Shown here one piece after another: positions 56,283-64,000 of a DNA stretch of 64,000 nt. Position numbers and translations under genes: made by a program. Position 1 is the first letter of the stretch. Each line of letters begins with the position of its first letter. The notes under the pieces were generated by a model. That model worked only from the letters and a program-made list of their open reading frames with translations. It made no database searches and was not told where the DNA came from. The stretch comes from Herbaspirillum sp. WKF16 (lineage in GTDB: Bacteria > Pseudomonadota > Gammaproteobacteria > Burkholderiales > Burkholderiaceae_D), in the NCBI RefSeq assembly GCF_028993615.1, contig NZ_CP118632.1:558001-622000 (forward strand), in the 5' to 3' direction.

Positions 56283-56591
56283 TTCATCTCTCGGGTGGTG
56301 GAATCGCACATGGGCCGCAACGCAGGCCTGAGCGTGGTTTCGATGAACGGAGCATGTGCCTTCCGCCCCTTTGTCACCGTCCGTTGGCGAACATACGCGC
56401 CCGATGCCAAAGGATCTCGCACTGCCGAGGCCGGGTGTGCGGCAACGCTCGATGAGGGCCGACGCCGTGATCGGTGGCAGGGTGCCACGAGCCAGTCCGA
56501 CGTCGTCCTTGAGCGAGCGCGACTCTTCCACCGCAAAATAAATGATGAAGTAGAATTGTCTTTTCTTAGAGAAACATGAATTCCATTCATC
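56283..56591. other. 309-bp divergent gap, Crp-like gene / metR
   Basis: The gap holds the perfect MetR-type site at 56577-56589. The rest is covered by an open minus-strand extension of the Crp-like frame that looks non-coding. Confidence 0.5.
56577..56589. promoter_or_regulatory. MetR-type box at the metR start
   Basis: TGAATTCCATTCA fits the known MetR consensus TGAA-N5-TTCA exactly. It ends 2 bp before the metR ATG at 56592, so bound MetR would cover the start region. This suggests autoregulation. Confidence 0.6.
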
Positions 56592-57482
56592 ATGCTTGAC
56601 CGCATTCATTTATCCATCGTGCAGGAAGTGGAAAAGCAAGGCTCCCTGACCGCGGCTGCGGGCGTCCTGCACGTGACGCAGTCGGCGCTGAGCCACAGCA
56701 TGAAGAAGCTGGAGCTGCAGCTGGGCACCGACATCTGGCTGCGCGAAGGCCGCAGCCTGCGCCTGACGCAGGCCGGCCAGTATCTGTTGGCGGTGGCCAA
56801 CCGGGTGCTGCCGCAGCTCAACCTGGCGGAAGAACGTTTGCGGCAGTTCGCCCAGGGCGAGCGGGGCGCGCTGCGCATCGGCATGGAATGCCACCCTTGC
56901 TACCAATGGCTGTTGAAAGTCGTCTCGCCTTATCTGGCCAAGTGGCCGGATGTGGATGTGGACGTCAAGCAGAAGTTCCAGTTCGGCGGCATCGGCGCGC
57001 TGTTCGGCTACGAGATCGACCTGCTGGTGACGCCCGACCCGCTGGACAAGCCGGGCCTCGTGTTCGAGCCGGTGTTCGACTACGAGCAGGTCCTGGTCGT
57101 CGCCGGCAACCACAAGCTGGCCAAGGAGGAATACATCAAGCCCAGGCAGCTGAGCAATGAGGTGCTGGTGACCTACCCGGTGCCGGTCGACCGCCTGGAC
57201 ATCTACAGCATGTTCCTCGCTCCGGCCGGTATCACGCCCAAGCGCCACAAGGCGATCGAGACCACCGACATCATGCTGCAGATGGTCGCCAGCGGCCGCG
57301 GCGTGGCTGCGCTGCCGCGCTGGCTGGTGCTGGAATACGCGGACAAGATGGATGTGGTGCCCGTCCGGCTGGGCAAGCACGGCATCGCCAAGAATATCTT
57401 CCTGGGAGCGCGCGAGGCGGACGTGGGCATCGATTACCTGCGCGCATTCATCGAGCAGGCGAAACGGCCCGCGTTGGCCTGA
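56592..57482 (+). CDS. metR: MetR-like LysR-family regulator of methionine synthesis
   Basis: A 296-residue LysR regulator whose details follow MetR rather than generic LTTRs. The HTH reads SLTAAAGVLHVTQSALSHSMKKLE. The linker has RIGMECHPCYQWL (MetR has ECHSCIQWL), FDYEQVLVV, and TYPVPVDRLDIYSMFLAPAGITP (MetR: [22 protein letters not shown]). MetR senses homocysteine and activates metE/metH. Here it lies directly upstream of mesX-mesD, with matching sites at its own start and before mesX. No ribosome site precedes the ATG, because the operator occupies that position. Confidence 0.85.
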   Translation: MLDRIHLSIVQEVEKQGSLTAAAGVLHVTQSALSHSMKKLELQLGTDIWLREGRSLRLTQAGQYLLAVANRVLPQLNLAEERLRQFAQGERGALRIGMECHPCYQWLLKVVSPYLAKWPDVDVDVKQKFQFGGIGALFGYEIDLLVTPDPLDKPGLVFEPVFDYEQVLVVAGNHKLAKEEYIKPRQLSNEVLVTYPVPVDRLDIYSMFLAPAGITPKRHKAIETTDIMLQMVASGRGVAALPRWLVLEYADKMDVVPVRLGKHGIAKNIFLGAREADVGIDYLRAFIEQAKRPALA

Positions 57483-57959
57483 TTTCTTCGTGGCAGCAGG
57501 CTCCACGATCCCCCGACGATTATCGAACCAGTACCCAACGCGTACTCATTTCCAGTTCTCACCGTCGGCGACCATCTGGCCTGAAGGCGCCGCGCCCATC
57601 CTTCATTCTTTGTCCCCGCCGTGAGAGACGCCTTTCTCACGCATTCCCTCATCCACGGTTCGCCGCCGGCTTCGCTCCGAAGCGAGTGAGCCTCTCGTCC
57701 CTCAAGGCGCTCGCCAAGCATCCGACGGCCTTGCGGGCAAGCCCGCAAGCAAATCAGCAGCTGCATTGATGCATGAGTGGATCTAATGGTTTTATGAGAT
57801 CAATTCACTTTTATTCATGATTGGCCCGGCATAAGATTCGTCTCAGCTATCAACGACATCAAGACTGCCGAATCAAAGAGCCCAAGAAGAGGTTGGATGC
57901 GCTTGAAAAGCAAGCAGCGGGCGCAGGCTTGATGTCAGAAACCAGGGGCCAGGATCATC
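57483..57959. other. 477-bp leader/intergenic region before mesX
   Basis: No gene. It contains two clear hairpins: GTGAGA...TCTCAC (57621-57640) and CTTGCGGG-CAAG-CCCGCAAG (57730-57749). A MetR-type box lies at 57795-57807. The 57480-57750 part may hold the metR terminator and the rest the mesX promoter. I looked for SAM, SAH and cobalamin riboswitch features and found none. Confidence 0.55.
57795..57807. promoter_or_regulatory. MetR-type box upstream of mesX
   Basis: TGAGATCAATTCA matches TGAA-N5-TTCA with one mismatch, 153 bp before the mesX start and in the most AT-rich part of the gap. Activation by the adjacent MetR-like protein is inferred. Confidence 0.5.
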
Positions 57960-58943
57960 ATGAGTAAGGAATTCACATTTGCCATCAAGAGTATTGGCTT
58001 CGATGAACACTATCGTCCATCAGACAATACGCGTATCACCACCAACTTTGCCAACCTGGCCAGGGGGGCGAGCCGCCAGGAGAACCTGCGCAATACCTTC
58101 AGGATGATCGACAACCGTTTCAACGCCTTGGCGCATTGGGACAACCCCAAGGGCGATCGATATCAGGTCCGGCTTGAAATCATTTCCGTTGAGATGGCGA
58201 TCGATGGTGAAAGCAGCGGCAATGCTCTCCCTCTGATCGAGATACTGAAGACCAATATCGTCGATCGGAAAACCGGCGAACGCATCGAGGGCATCGTAGG
58301 GAATAACTTTTCCTCCTACGTGCGCGATTACGACTTCAGCGTGCTCTTGCTGGAGCACACCAGGAATCAGCCTGAATTCAGCGCTCCGGACAACTTCGGG
58401 GACCTGCATGGGAAGCTGTTCAAGTGTTTCGTGAATTCAAATACCTACAAGGAACATTTCGCCAAGCCGCCCGTGATCTGTCTCAGCGTGTCCAGCAGCA
58501 AGACCTATCATCGGACTGAGAACCTGCATCCCGTCCTGGGTGTGGAATACCGGCAGGATGAATACTCCCTGACGGATGAATATTTCAGGAAGATGGGGTT
58601 GAAGGTTCGCTATTTCATGCCGGCCAACAGCGCCGCGCCGCTGGCATTTTATTTCTCCGGCGATCTGCTGAGCGACTACACGAACCTCGAGCTGATCAGC
58701 ACCATCAGCACGATGGACACCTTCCAGAAGATTTACCGGCCAGAGATCTATAACGCGAATTCCGCGGCCGGAAAGTCCTATCAGCCCAGCTTGAAGCACC
58801 AGGATTATTCATTGACGCGGATCGTCTACGATCGGGAAGAACGCAGCCGGCTGGCTATCGAGCAGGGACGGTTCGTCGAGGAGAACTTTATCAAGCCATA
58901 CCGCGCGATTCTCGATCAATGGTCCGCTCACTACGCTCTTTGA
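57960..58943 (+). CDS. mesX: DUF1852 protein, MesX, partner of MesD
   Basis: A 327-residue soluble protein with the whole-length DUF1852 pattern: FAIKSIGFDEHYRPSDNTRITTNFANLARG at the start, ENLRNTFRMIDNRFNALAHWDNP, NFSSYVRDYDFSVLLLEH and GVEYRQDEYSLTDEYFRKMGLKVRYFMP. As I recall, DUF1852 proteins (MesX) are encoded beside MesD core methionine synthases and are needed for methionine formation in vivo. Their chemical role is not known. There is no signal peptide. AGGA lies upstream. The next gene, mesD, starts 27 bp later. The base composition is less GC-rich than that of neighbouring genes. Confidence 0.88.
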   Translation: MSKEFTFAIKSIGFDEHYRPSDNTRITTNFANLARGASRQENLRNTFRMIDNRFNALAHWDNPKGDRYQVRLEIISVEMAIDGESSGNALPLIEILKTNIVDRKTGERIEGIVGNNFSSYVRDYDFSVLLLEHTRNQPEFSAPDNFGDLHGKLFKCFVNSNTYKEHFAKPPVICLSVSSSKTYHRTENLHPVLGVEYRQDEYSLTDEYFRKMGLKVRYFMPANSAAPLAFYFSGDLLSDYTNLELISTISTMDTFQKIYRPEIYNANSAAGKSYQPSLKHQDYSLTRIVYDREERSRLAIEQGRFVEENFIKPYRAILDQWSAHYAL

Positions 58944-58970
58944 AGCCCCAAGAAAACAAGGTCATCTACC

Positions 58971-59999
58971 GTGAACAAACTATTACCCACTTCAACTGCC
59001 GGCAGCCTTCCTAAACCCTCCTGGCTTGCCGAGCCGGAGAAGCTCTGGTCTCCATGGAAACTGCAAGGCGAGGAATTGAGCGACGGCAAGCAAGACGCCT
59101 TGCGTTTGTCGTTGCAGGAGCAGCTGCACGCCGGGATCGATATCGTCAGCGACGGCGAACAGACGCGCCAGCATTTCGTGACGACGTTCATCGAGCACCT
59201 CGACGGCGTTGATTTCGAGAAGCGCGAGACCGTCAGGATTCGTGATCGCTACGACGCGAGCGTGCCGACGGTCGTCGGCGCGGTCTCTCGCCAGAAGCCG
59301 GTCTTTGTCGACGACGCCAGGTTCTTGCGCCAGCAGACCCGGCAGCCGATCAAATGGGCGCTGCCGGGGCCCATGACCATGATCGACACGCTCTATGACA
59401 GCCACTACAAGAGCCGTGAAAAGCTGGCCTGGGAATTCGCCAAGATCCTCAACCAGGAAGCCAGGGAGCTGGAAGCGGCCGGTGTCGACATCATCCAGTT
59501 CGATGAGCCCGCCTTCAATGTCTTCTTTGACGAGGTGAACGAGTGGGGCGTCGCCACCCTGGAACGGGCCATTGAAGGCCTTAAATGCGAAACCGCCGTC
59601 CATATCTGTTACGGCTACGGCATCAAGGCCAATACGGATTGGAAGAAGACGTTGGGATCAGAGTGGCGGCAATATGAGGAAGCGTTCCCCAAGCTGCAAA
59701 AATCCAGTATCGATATCGTCTCGCTGGAATGCCACAACTCTCATGTCCCGATGGATCTGATCGAGCTCATCCGGGGCAAGAAGGTGATGGTCGGCGCCAT
59801 CGACGTGGCGAGCAATGCCATCGAGACGCCCGAGGAAGTCGCCGACACCTTGCGAAAGGCCCTGCAGTTTGTCGATGCGGACAAGCTCTATCCTTGCACC
59901 AACTGCGGCATGGCTCCCTTGTCGCGTCATGTCGCAAGGGGCAAGCTCAATGCATTGAGCGCCGGGGCAGAAATCGTCCGCAAGGAACTCGCCAGGTAA
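58971..59999 (+). CDS. mesD: Core (folate-independent) methionine synthase, MesD family
   Basis: A 342-residue protein equivalent to the C-terminal catalytic half of MetE, without the N-terminal folate-binding half. It methylates homocysteine to methionine. The likely zinc ligands are H211 and C213 (VHICYG), E253 (SLECHNSH) and C312 (CTNCGM). LPGPMTMIDTLYD and IIQFDEPAFN are family landmarks. Pairing with DUF1852 places it in the MesD group, whose methyl donor is not a methylfolate and is unknown to me. It starts with GTG at 58971, with AAGG nine bases upstream. Confidence 0.88.
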   Translation: MNKLLPTSTAGSLPKPSWLAEPEKLWSPWKLQGEELSDGKQDALRLSLQEQLHAGIDIVSDGEQTRQHFVTTFIEHLDGVDFEKRETVRIRDRYDASVPTVVGAVSRQKPVFVDDARFLRQQTRQPIKWALPGPMTMIDTLYDSHYKSREKLAWEFAKILNQEARELEAAGVDIIQFDEPAFNVFFDEVNEWGVATLERAIEGLKCETAVHICYGYGIKANTDWKKTLGSEWRQYEEAFPKLQKSSIDIVSLECHNSHVPMDLIELIRGKKVMVGAIDVASNAIETPEEVADTLRKALQFVDADKLYPCTNCGMAPLSRHVARGKLNALSAGAEIVRKELAR

Positions 60000-60016
60000 T
60001 TCCGCGGCGAGAAACG

Positions 60017-60041
60017 GCCGCCGCGAACTGCCCGCGGCGGC
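60017..60041. other. Strong hairpin after mesD
   Basis: Perfect GCCGCCGCG / CGCGGCGGC stem with a 7-nt loop, 17 bp after the mesD stop. There is no T-run on the plus strand, so it may be an mRNA 3'-end stabiliser or weak terminator rather than a full intrinsic terminator. Confidence 0.5.
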
Positions 60042-60209
60042 AAAACGCCAAACGCCGGGAGCCGCCGGGCCCTTCGGCCGGCGCCGATTGACGCGCGATG
60101 TCAACCCCGGCAAGGGCCGAAGTCTGCCGACGCGGGTTGCCGACACCCTCCGGCGGCGCAGGTACTTCTTCAACCCACCTTCGAGCTGCATCCGTATCCG
60201 GTTCCTGCC

Positions 60210-60719
60210 ATGTCACTCTCCACTACCGCCATCGCGCCGTCGCGCTTTCGCGAAGCGCTCGGGCACTACGCTTCCGGCATCACGGTGATTACGTCGCTCA
60301 TTGACGGCGAGCCGATCGGCTTCACCTGCCAGTCGTTCCATAGCGTATCGATGAGCCCGCCACTGGTGTCGTTCAGCGTCATGTCGGGTTCGGCCAGCTA
60401 TCCCAGGATTCGCCGGGCAGGCCGCTTCGCGGTCAACATCCTGGCGGAAGGGCAGGTCGGGATTTCCAACCAGTTCGCTCGACGAGGCACGGACAAGTGG
60501 CAGGGGATCGAATGGCAGGAGTCGCCGCTGGGCAATCCGATCATTGCCGGCAGCCTGCACTGGCTTGATTGCGACATCCACGCCGAGCACGCCGCCGGCG
60601 ACCACCTGATCGTGATCGGCGAAGTGAAAGCGTTGAGCCTGCAAGAAGCGGCTGCGGCGCAGCCATTGCTGTATTTCAAGGGGCAATATCGCAACATCGC
60701 CGCGCCTGGCGCGCTTTGA
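60210..60719 (+). CDS. Flavin reductase-like protein (FMN-binding split barrel)
   Basis: A 169-residue protein of the flavin reductase domain family (HpaC/ActVB-like). RFREALGHYASGITVITSL, GFTCQSFHSVSMSPPLVSFSV and RFAVNILAEGQVGISNQFA are the usual FMN-binding and dimer segments, and DHLIVIGEV is near the end. It reduces FMN or FAD with NAD(P)H and passes it to a partner oxygenase. It lies 210 bp after mesD on the same strand. A role in supplying reduced flavin to the MesX/MesD system is an inference from position. The ribosome site is weak. Confidence 0.82.
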   Translation: MSLSTTAIAPSRFREALGHYASGITVITSLIDGEPIGFTCQSFHSVSMSPPLVSFSVMSGSASYPRIRRAGRFAVNILAEGQVGISNQFARRGTDKWQGIEWQESPLGNPIIAGSLHWLDCDIHAEHAAGDHLIVIGEVKALSLQEAAAAQPLLYFKGQYRNIAAPGAL

Positions 60720-60815
60720 ACTTTTGCCGCCGGGCGGCCGCGCGATGGTCCGGGTTCCGCTCCATGTCGCGAGCCTGCCAAATCGCTATGGATTTGCCGG
60801 GCGGCCCCATCGGGC

Positions 60816-61757
60816 TCAATAGCTGGATGTCGTATTCAAGCTGGCCCAAAGATGGGCCGCAGCCATTGTCCTGTGCGGACTGTACTTCTTGAGAAACGCC
60901 TCGGTCGCTGCGATGTCCGGGCGCACCTCATGCCCCCAAAGCCTGGCGATGGCGGATCTGACGGCCACGTCCCCATGCAGGGAGCAGTCCGCATGCCCAT
61001 AACCGCGCAACATTGCATAGTTCACGGTCCATGGTCCGATCCCTTTCACCTTGAGCAGCGATTGGCAGATCGACTCCACCGGATTGTCCGGGCCGGCGAG
61101 GAGATCCAGCTCGCCGCCGGCCACCAGGGACGCGAGGCGCAATATCGTCTCGGCCTTGGAGCGCGAATACTGCCTGGTCGTGAGCTCCTCCAGCGGCAGC
61201 CGGGCCGCATCGGCCGGCGACGGATAGCACCACAGGCCGCTGCTATGCCGGCGCCCGGCCAGCCGCACAAAGGTGCGCCGAAGCGATACCGCGAAGGAGA
61301 CGTTGATCTGCTGTCCCATGATTGCCCAGGTCAACGCCTCGAAGATGGAGGAGGACTGGATGATGCGCAGCGCCTTTTGTCGTTTGGTGAGCGGACCAAA
61401 AACAGGGTCGCTTGCGACAAAGGTCGCAAAGTCCCGGGGATCCAGGCGCAAGCCGACCAGGCCGGCGGTGATGTCCAGGGCCTGCTGCCGCATGGCGGCG
61501 GAAACTTTTCCATCCACCGCTATCTGGCATGCAGCCTGGTTCCTGGCCGTCCCGAAGTCGATATCGAAGACGGCCGGCAGGTCGTTCAGGAGAATGCCCT
61601 TGCGCAGGCGGGAGTCGGTCACGATCTCGGATACCGCATCCTTGTCGCGGCCGTGGAAAGTCAGCGCGTCGACCGGCTTGTATCCCCGTGGCAGCGGCAC
61701 GACGAATTCGAATGTCGAGCCGGCCTGCTCCTTATGCAGTTTCTTCATGGTAGTCAT
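60816..61757 (-). CDS. AlkA-type DNA-3-methyladenine glycosylase II
   Basis: A 313-residue HhH-GPD base-excision enzyme. The N-terminal AlkA-like beta domain is followed by the helical core (EALTWAIMGQQINVSFAVSLR), the helix-hairpin-helix LLKVKGIGPWTVNYAML near 234-250, and the catalytic aspartate D263 in LHGDVAVR. It removes alkylated purines. AGGA lies about five bases before the ATG at 61757. It is not fused to an Ada domain. It converges on the flavin reductase gene. Confidence 0.88.
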   Translation of the reverse strand: MTTMKKLHKEQAGSTFEFVVPLPRGYKPVDALTFHGRDKDAVSEIVTDSRLRKGILLNDLPAVFDIDFGTARNQAACQIAVDGKVSAAMRQQALDITAGLVGLRLDPRDFATFVASDPVFGPLTKRQKALRIIQSSSIFEALTWAIMGQQINVSFAVSLRRTFVRLAGRRHSSGLWCYPSPADAARLPLEELTTRQYSRSKAETILRLASLVAGGELDLLAGPDNPVESICQSLLKVKGIGPWTVNYAMLRGYGHADCSLHGDVAVRSAIARLWGHEVRPDIAATEAFLKKYSPHRTMAAAHLWASLNTTSSY

Positions 61758-61979
61758 GTTGTTCCTGTGTGGTGCGTGCGGCGGCTCAATGAGCCGACCC
61801 TCAAGGGATTGCGCTTGCCAGGCTGCCGGCGCGTCCGGCGGCAGATTGGGATGCTACAGCAATCGCGTCATTGCCGAGAGGGTGGCGATCAGCGCGACTG
61901 CACTCCTGCCGTACGGGTTCGACCCGAAACGCCCCGGCGCAGACCGACGATGAGGTTCGGCGGTGAGCTGGAAGAACGC

Positions 61980-62738
61980 TTAGATTTGAGACAGGCCGCC
62001 ATCCACCGTCAGTTCAATACCGGTAATGTAGCGGGCATCAGCCGACGCCAGGAACAGTCCGGCGCTCGCGATTTCCGCGGGATCAGCCATGTATCCCAAC
62101 GGAGTGATTTGGGAGACATGCTCTTTCAGGCTATCGATCTGCGCGTCGTCGAGTTTGAGGCTGTTGTCCATCAACGGCGTGCGCGTAAACCCCGGGCTAA
62201 GCGCATTGACGCGAATCTTGCGCCCCCGCAAGTCATTGGTCCAGGTGCGTGCGAAGGAACGCACCGCCGCCTTGGAGGCGTTGTAGACACTGAGCTCCGC
62301 CATGCCGTTGCTTGAGCAGATAGAGGACGTAAGCACCACGGAGCCGCCATCCGAGAGCAGCGGGAGCAGCGTCTGCACGGTATAGAAGACGCCTTTGACA
62401 TTGATATCGAAGGTGCGGTCGTAGTCCGCCTCGGCGGTGGCGCCGAATGGGTGTTTTTCGCAAATGCCGGCATTGGCGAAAATCGAATCGAGGCGGTCTC
62501 CGCGCTTCTCTATTTCGGTTTTCAGATATTCCAGGTCGGCGAGATTTGACACGTCGGACACGATCGCCACAGCAGAATCGCCCAGCAAGGCAATCGCCTC
62601 ATCGAGGTTCTTTGGGGAGCGCCCCGTGACGTAAACCCGCTTGGCGCCTTCGGCCAGCAATCCTTGGGCGATAGCCAATCCAATTCCAGTGGAGCCGCCG
62701 GTGACAACGGATACGTGGTTCAAAAATTTAGGGGACAT
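61980..62738 (-). CDS. SDR-family oxidoreductase
   Basis: A 252-residue classical SDR. The cofactor motif is TGGSTGIG (13-20), NAG (89-91), and the catalytic residues are S139, Y152 (YNASK) and K156. It ends ELTVDGGLSQI. It resembles the SDR at 5902 in length and motifs. The substrate is unknown. It lies 86 bp upstream of the MFS reading frame end, but the MFS gene ends rather than begins there, so both are separate minus-strand genes with the MFS gene upstream. Confidence 0.9.
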   Translation of the reverse strand: MSPKFLNHVSVVTGGSTGIGLAIAQGLLAEGAKRVYVTGRSPKNLDEAIALLGDSAVAIVSDVSNLADLEYLKTEIEKRGDRLDSIFANAGICEKHPFGATAEADYDRTFDINVKGVFYTVQTLLPLLSDGGSVVLTSSICSSNGMAELSVYNASKAAVRSFARTWTNDLRGRKIRVNALSPGFTRTPLMDNSLKLDDAQIDSLKEHVSQITPLGYMADPAEIASAGLFLASADARYITGIELTVDGGLSQI

Positions 62739-62823
62739 CGGATATTCCTGTCTTGATCAAGTTGGACAACATTGGGATTGAATACCTGTGCCGGGACGCG
62801 CCTGACCCGGTCCGACCCGGTAT

Positions 62824-64000
62824 TCATGCAGATTGGTCGGATATGGCTGCTTTGACGGCGTCTTCATGTGTACGCGACGCGCGGGCCACCAGGAGCGCAG
62901 CCGCCGTCAAGCTGGCGGCGACGCATAGCATTGCCCAGCTGAAGGCATGCGCCAGGGAAGACGGAGTGTGGCCGGAGCCGGCCAGGCTGAAAAACACGCT
63001 GCCAATGATTGCCACGCCAAGCGCGGCGCTGATTTGCAAGGCGGAATTCACAATGCCGGCCACCATGCCGGAACCGCCCGTTGGGGCGCGATCGATCACC
63101 GATCGCACCAGGGTCGGCACGGCTATTCCCTGCCCGAAGCCGATCAGCGACAGCGCCACCACGACACCTGCCAATGCCGGCGCATGCGCAACGGGTGTAG
63201 TGGCCACCACCGCACTGAGGACCAGGCAGCCAACCACCTCAAGCGCCATTCCCAATACCGGCGTCCAGCGCCCAAACCAACGAGTCGCCGCTGGTGTCGT
63301 CAACGGTCCGATCAGAAAACCCAGGCCGCAAGGAACAAACATCAACCCGGTTGAAAAGGCGCTCTTCCCGATGGCCTCCTGCAGGTAAATGGAGAAGGTA
63401 AGAAAGAATGCCGAGACCACGTAGAAGAACAGCACACCGGTCAGCGCGACCACGAGGCCTGGCGCCTTGGCCAGTTGAGGACTCACCAGCGGAGTTCCGC
63501 CGCGTTGTGTGAGTGCCAGCTCGTAACGCCAGAATGCGATGGCGAATCCTGGCGACGAAACCAGCATCAGACAAGTCCACCACGGCCAGCCGGCCTCCGG
63601 CCCCTTCACCAGCGGCACCACCAGCAGGCCCAGCGAGAGTGCGCACAAAAGCACTCCCATCCGATCCAGTCGCGCAGGATTGGCGCTGCGCGTATCGGGT
63701 AACAAGGGAATCCCTCCGAGGAATACGATTGCCACGACCGGCAAGTTGATCAGAAAGATGACGCGCCATTGGAGGCCGCCAATATTGGCAGCGATCAGCA
63801 GTCCGCCGAGCGCCTGGGCGGCAATGGCTGCCAGTCCGATGGTCGCGCCATACATGCTCAACGCCCGGGCCCGCTCGCGCTCGGGGAAAAGCGCTTGAAT
63901 CGATGCCAATCCTTGCGGCGCCATGATCGCCGCGCTCAAGCCTTGCAAGAGCCGTCCGGCGATCAATATCGCAGGTGAAGTCGCAAAACCGCATAGCGTT
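62824..64000 (-). CDS. MFS drug exporter, DHA2 (EmrB/QacA) family, 5' end outside window
   Basis: The frame is open to base 64000 on the minus strand, so the first membrane helices are missing. The 392 residues present contain GRLLQGLSAAIMAPQGLASI (the helix 4 region), RALSMYGATIGLAAIAAQALGG and WRVIFLINLPVVAIVF (typical 14-helix exporter sequence). IGFGQGIAVPTLVRSVID and SGMVAGIVNSALQISAALGVAIIG follow near the end. These proton antiporters expel drugs or dyes. The SDR downstream on the same strand may be co-transcribed. Confidence 0.88.
   Translation of the reverse strand, partial: TLCGFATSPAILIAGRLLQGLSAAIMAPQGLASIQALFPERERARALSMYGATIGLAAIAAQALGGLLIAANIGGLQWRVIFLINLPVVAIVFLGGIPLLPDTRSANPARLDRMGVLLCALSLGLLVVPLVKGPEAGWPWWTCLMLVSSPGFAIAFWRYELALTQRGGTPLVSPQLAKAPGLVVALTGVLFFYVVSAFFLTFSIYLQEAIGKSAFSTGLMFVPCGLGFLIGPLTTPAATRWFGRWTPVLGMALEVVGCLVLSAVVATTPVAHAPALAGVVVALSLIGFGQGIAVPTLVRSVIDRAPTGGSGMVAGIVNSALQISAALGVAIIGSVFFSLAGSGHTPSSLAHAFSWAMLCVAASLTAAALLVARASRTHEDAVKAAISDQSA

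Noticed and set aside
56283..56609. N-terminal extension of the minus-strand Crp-like gene to an ATG at 56609
   Set aside because: It would add 109 residues with no family similarity, run across the metR operator, and make the protein far longer than its paralogue.
57483..57959. Possible SAM, SAH or cobalamin riboswitch before the methionine genes
   Set aside because: Two hairpins are present, but none of the conserved riboswitch cores could be recognised. MetR boxes explain regulation better.

Overview
The window is high-GC DNA with dense, short-spaced operons, strong codon bias and long antisense shadow reading frames. Gene content suggests a free-living or plant-associated betaproteobacterium, most likely Burkholderiales/Oxalobacteraceae (Herbaspirillum-like). 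The evidence is many ABC importers, three chemoreceptors, TonB-dependent receptors, a FxDxF/PEP-CTERM surface protein and a MetR/MesD methionine locus. The assignment rests on gene content only. No rRNA, tRNA, CRISPR array, prophage or transposase gene was found.

Layout. 1-4.8 kb: the end of a LuxR-type response regulator, a LysE exporter, a siderophore receptor behind a Fur-like site, and a PBP7-type endopeptidase. 4.8-7.8 kb: a LysR regulator divergent from an SDR / SnoaL-like / VOC operon, with a palindrome between them. 7.8-12.7 kb: a chemoreceptor, then an amidohydrolase-MFS operon divergent from a GntR regulator across a nested palindrome. 12.66-12.92 kb: a small non-coding repeat element with 19-bp terminal inverted repeats that has apparently split a terminator hairpin. 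12.9-17.1 kb: a DUF2946 - TonB receptor - PepSY reductase-like operon. 17.7-20.6 kb: a polar amino-acid ABC importer translationally coupled to a NinX-like (DUF2591) protein. 20.6-24.1 kb: two divergent chemoreceptors. 24.1-31.9 kb: a LacI regulator and a carbohydrate ABC importer with a GH42 beta-galactosidase inside the operon. 32-34 kb: a diguanylate cyclase and a GNAT enzyme. 34-38.6 kb: a porin fused into an ABC importer operon. 38.7-56.3 kb: a loose set of envelope and stress genes. It holds DUF3297, a PHB-depolymerase-like esterase, a YciE ferritin-like protein, several small hydrophilic proteins, a stand-alone receiver, a 2942-residue cyclic beta-1,2-glucan synthase, a FxDxF/PEP-CTERM protein and two convergent Crp/Fnr paralogues. 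56.6-60.7 kb: a MetR-like regulator, DUF1852 (MesX), a core methionine synthase (MesD) and a flavin reductase. 60.8-64 kb: an AlkA-type glycosylase, an SDR and the start-truncated end of a DHA2 drug exporter.

The most interesting system is the metR - mesX - mesD - flavin reductase locus. It is a folate-independent methionine synthase with an uncharacterised partner protein, and MetR-type sites (TGAA-N5-TTCA) lie both at the metR start and ahead of mesX. Second are the terminator-splitting repeat element and the cluster of very small, disordered, well-initiated proteins around the glucan synthase.
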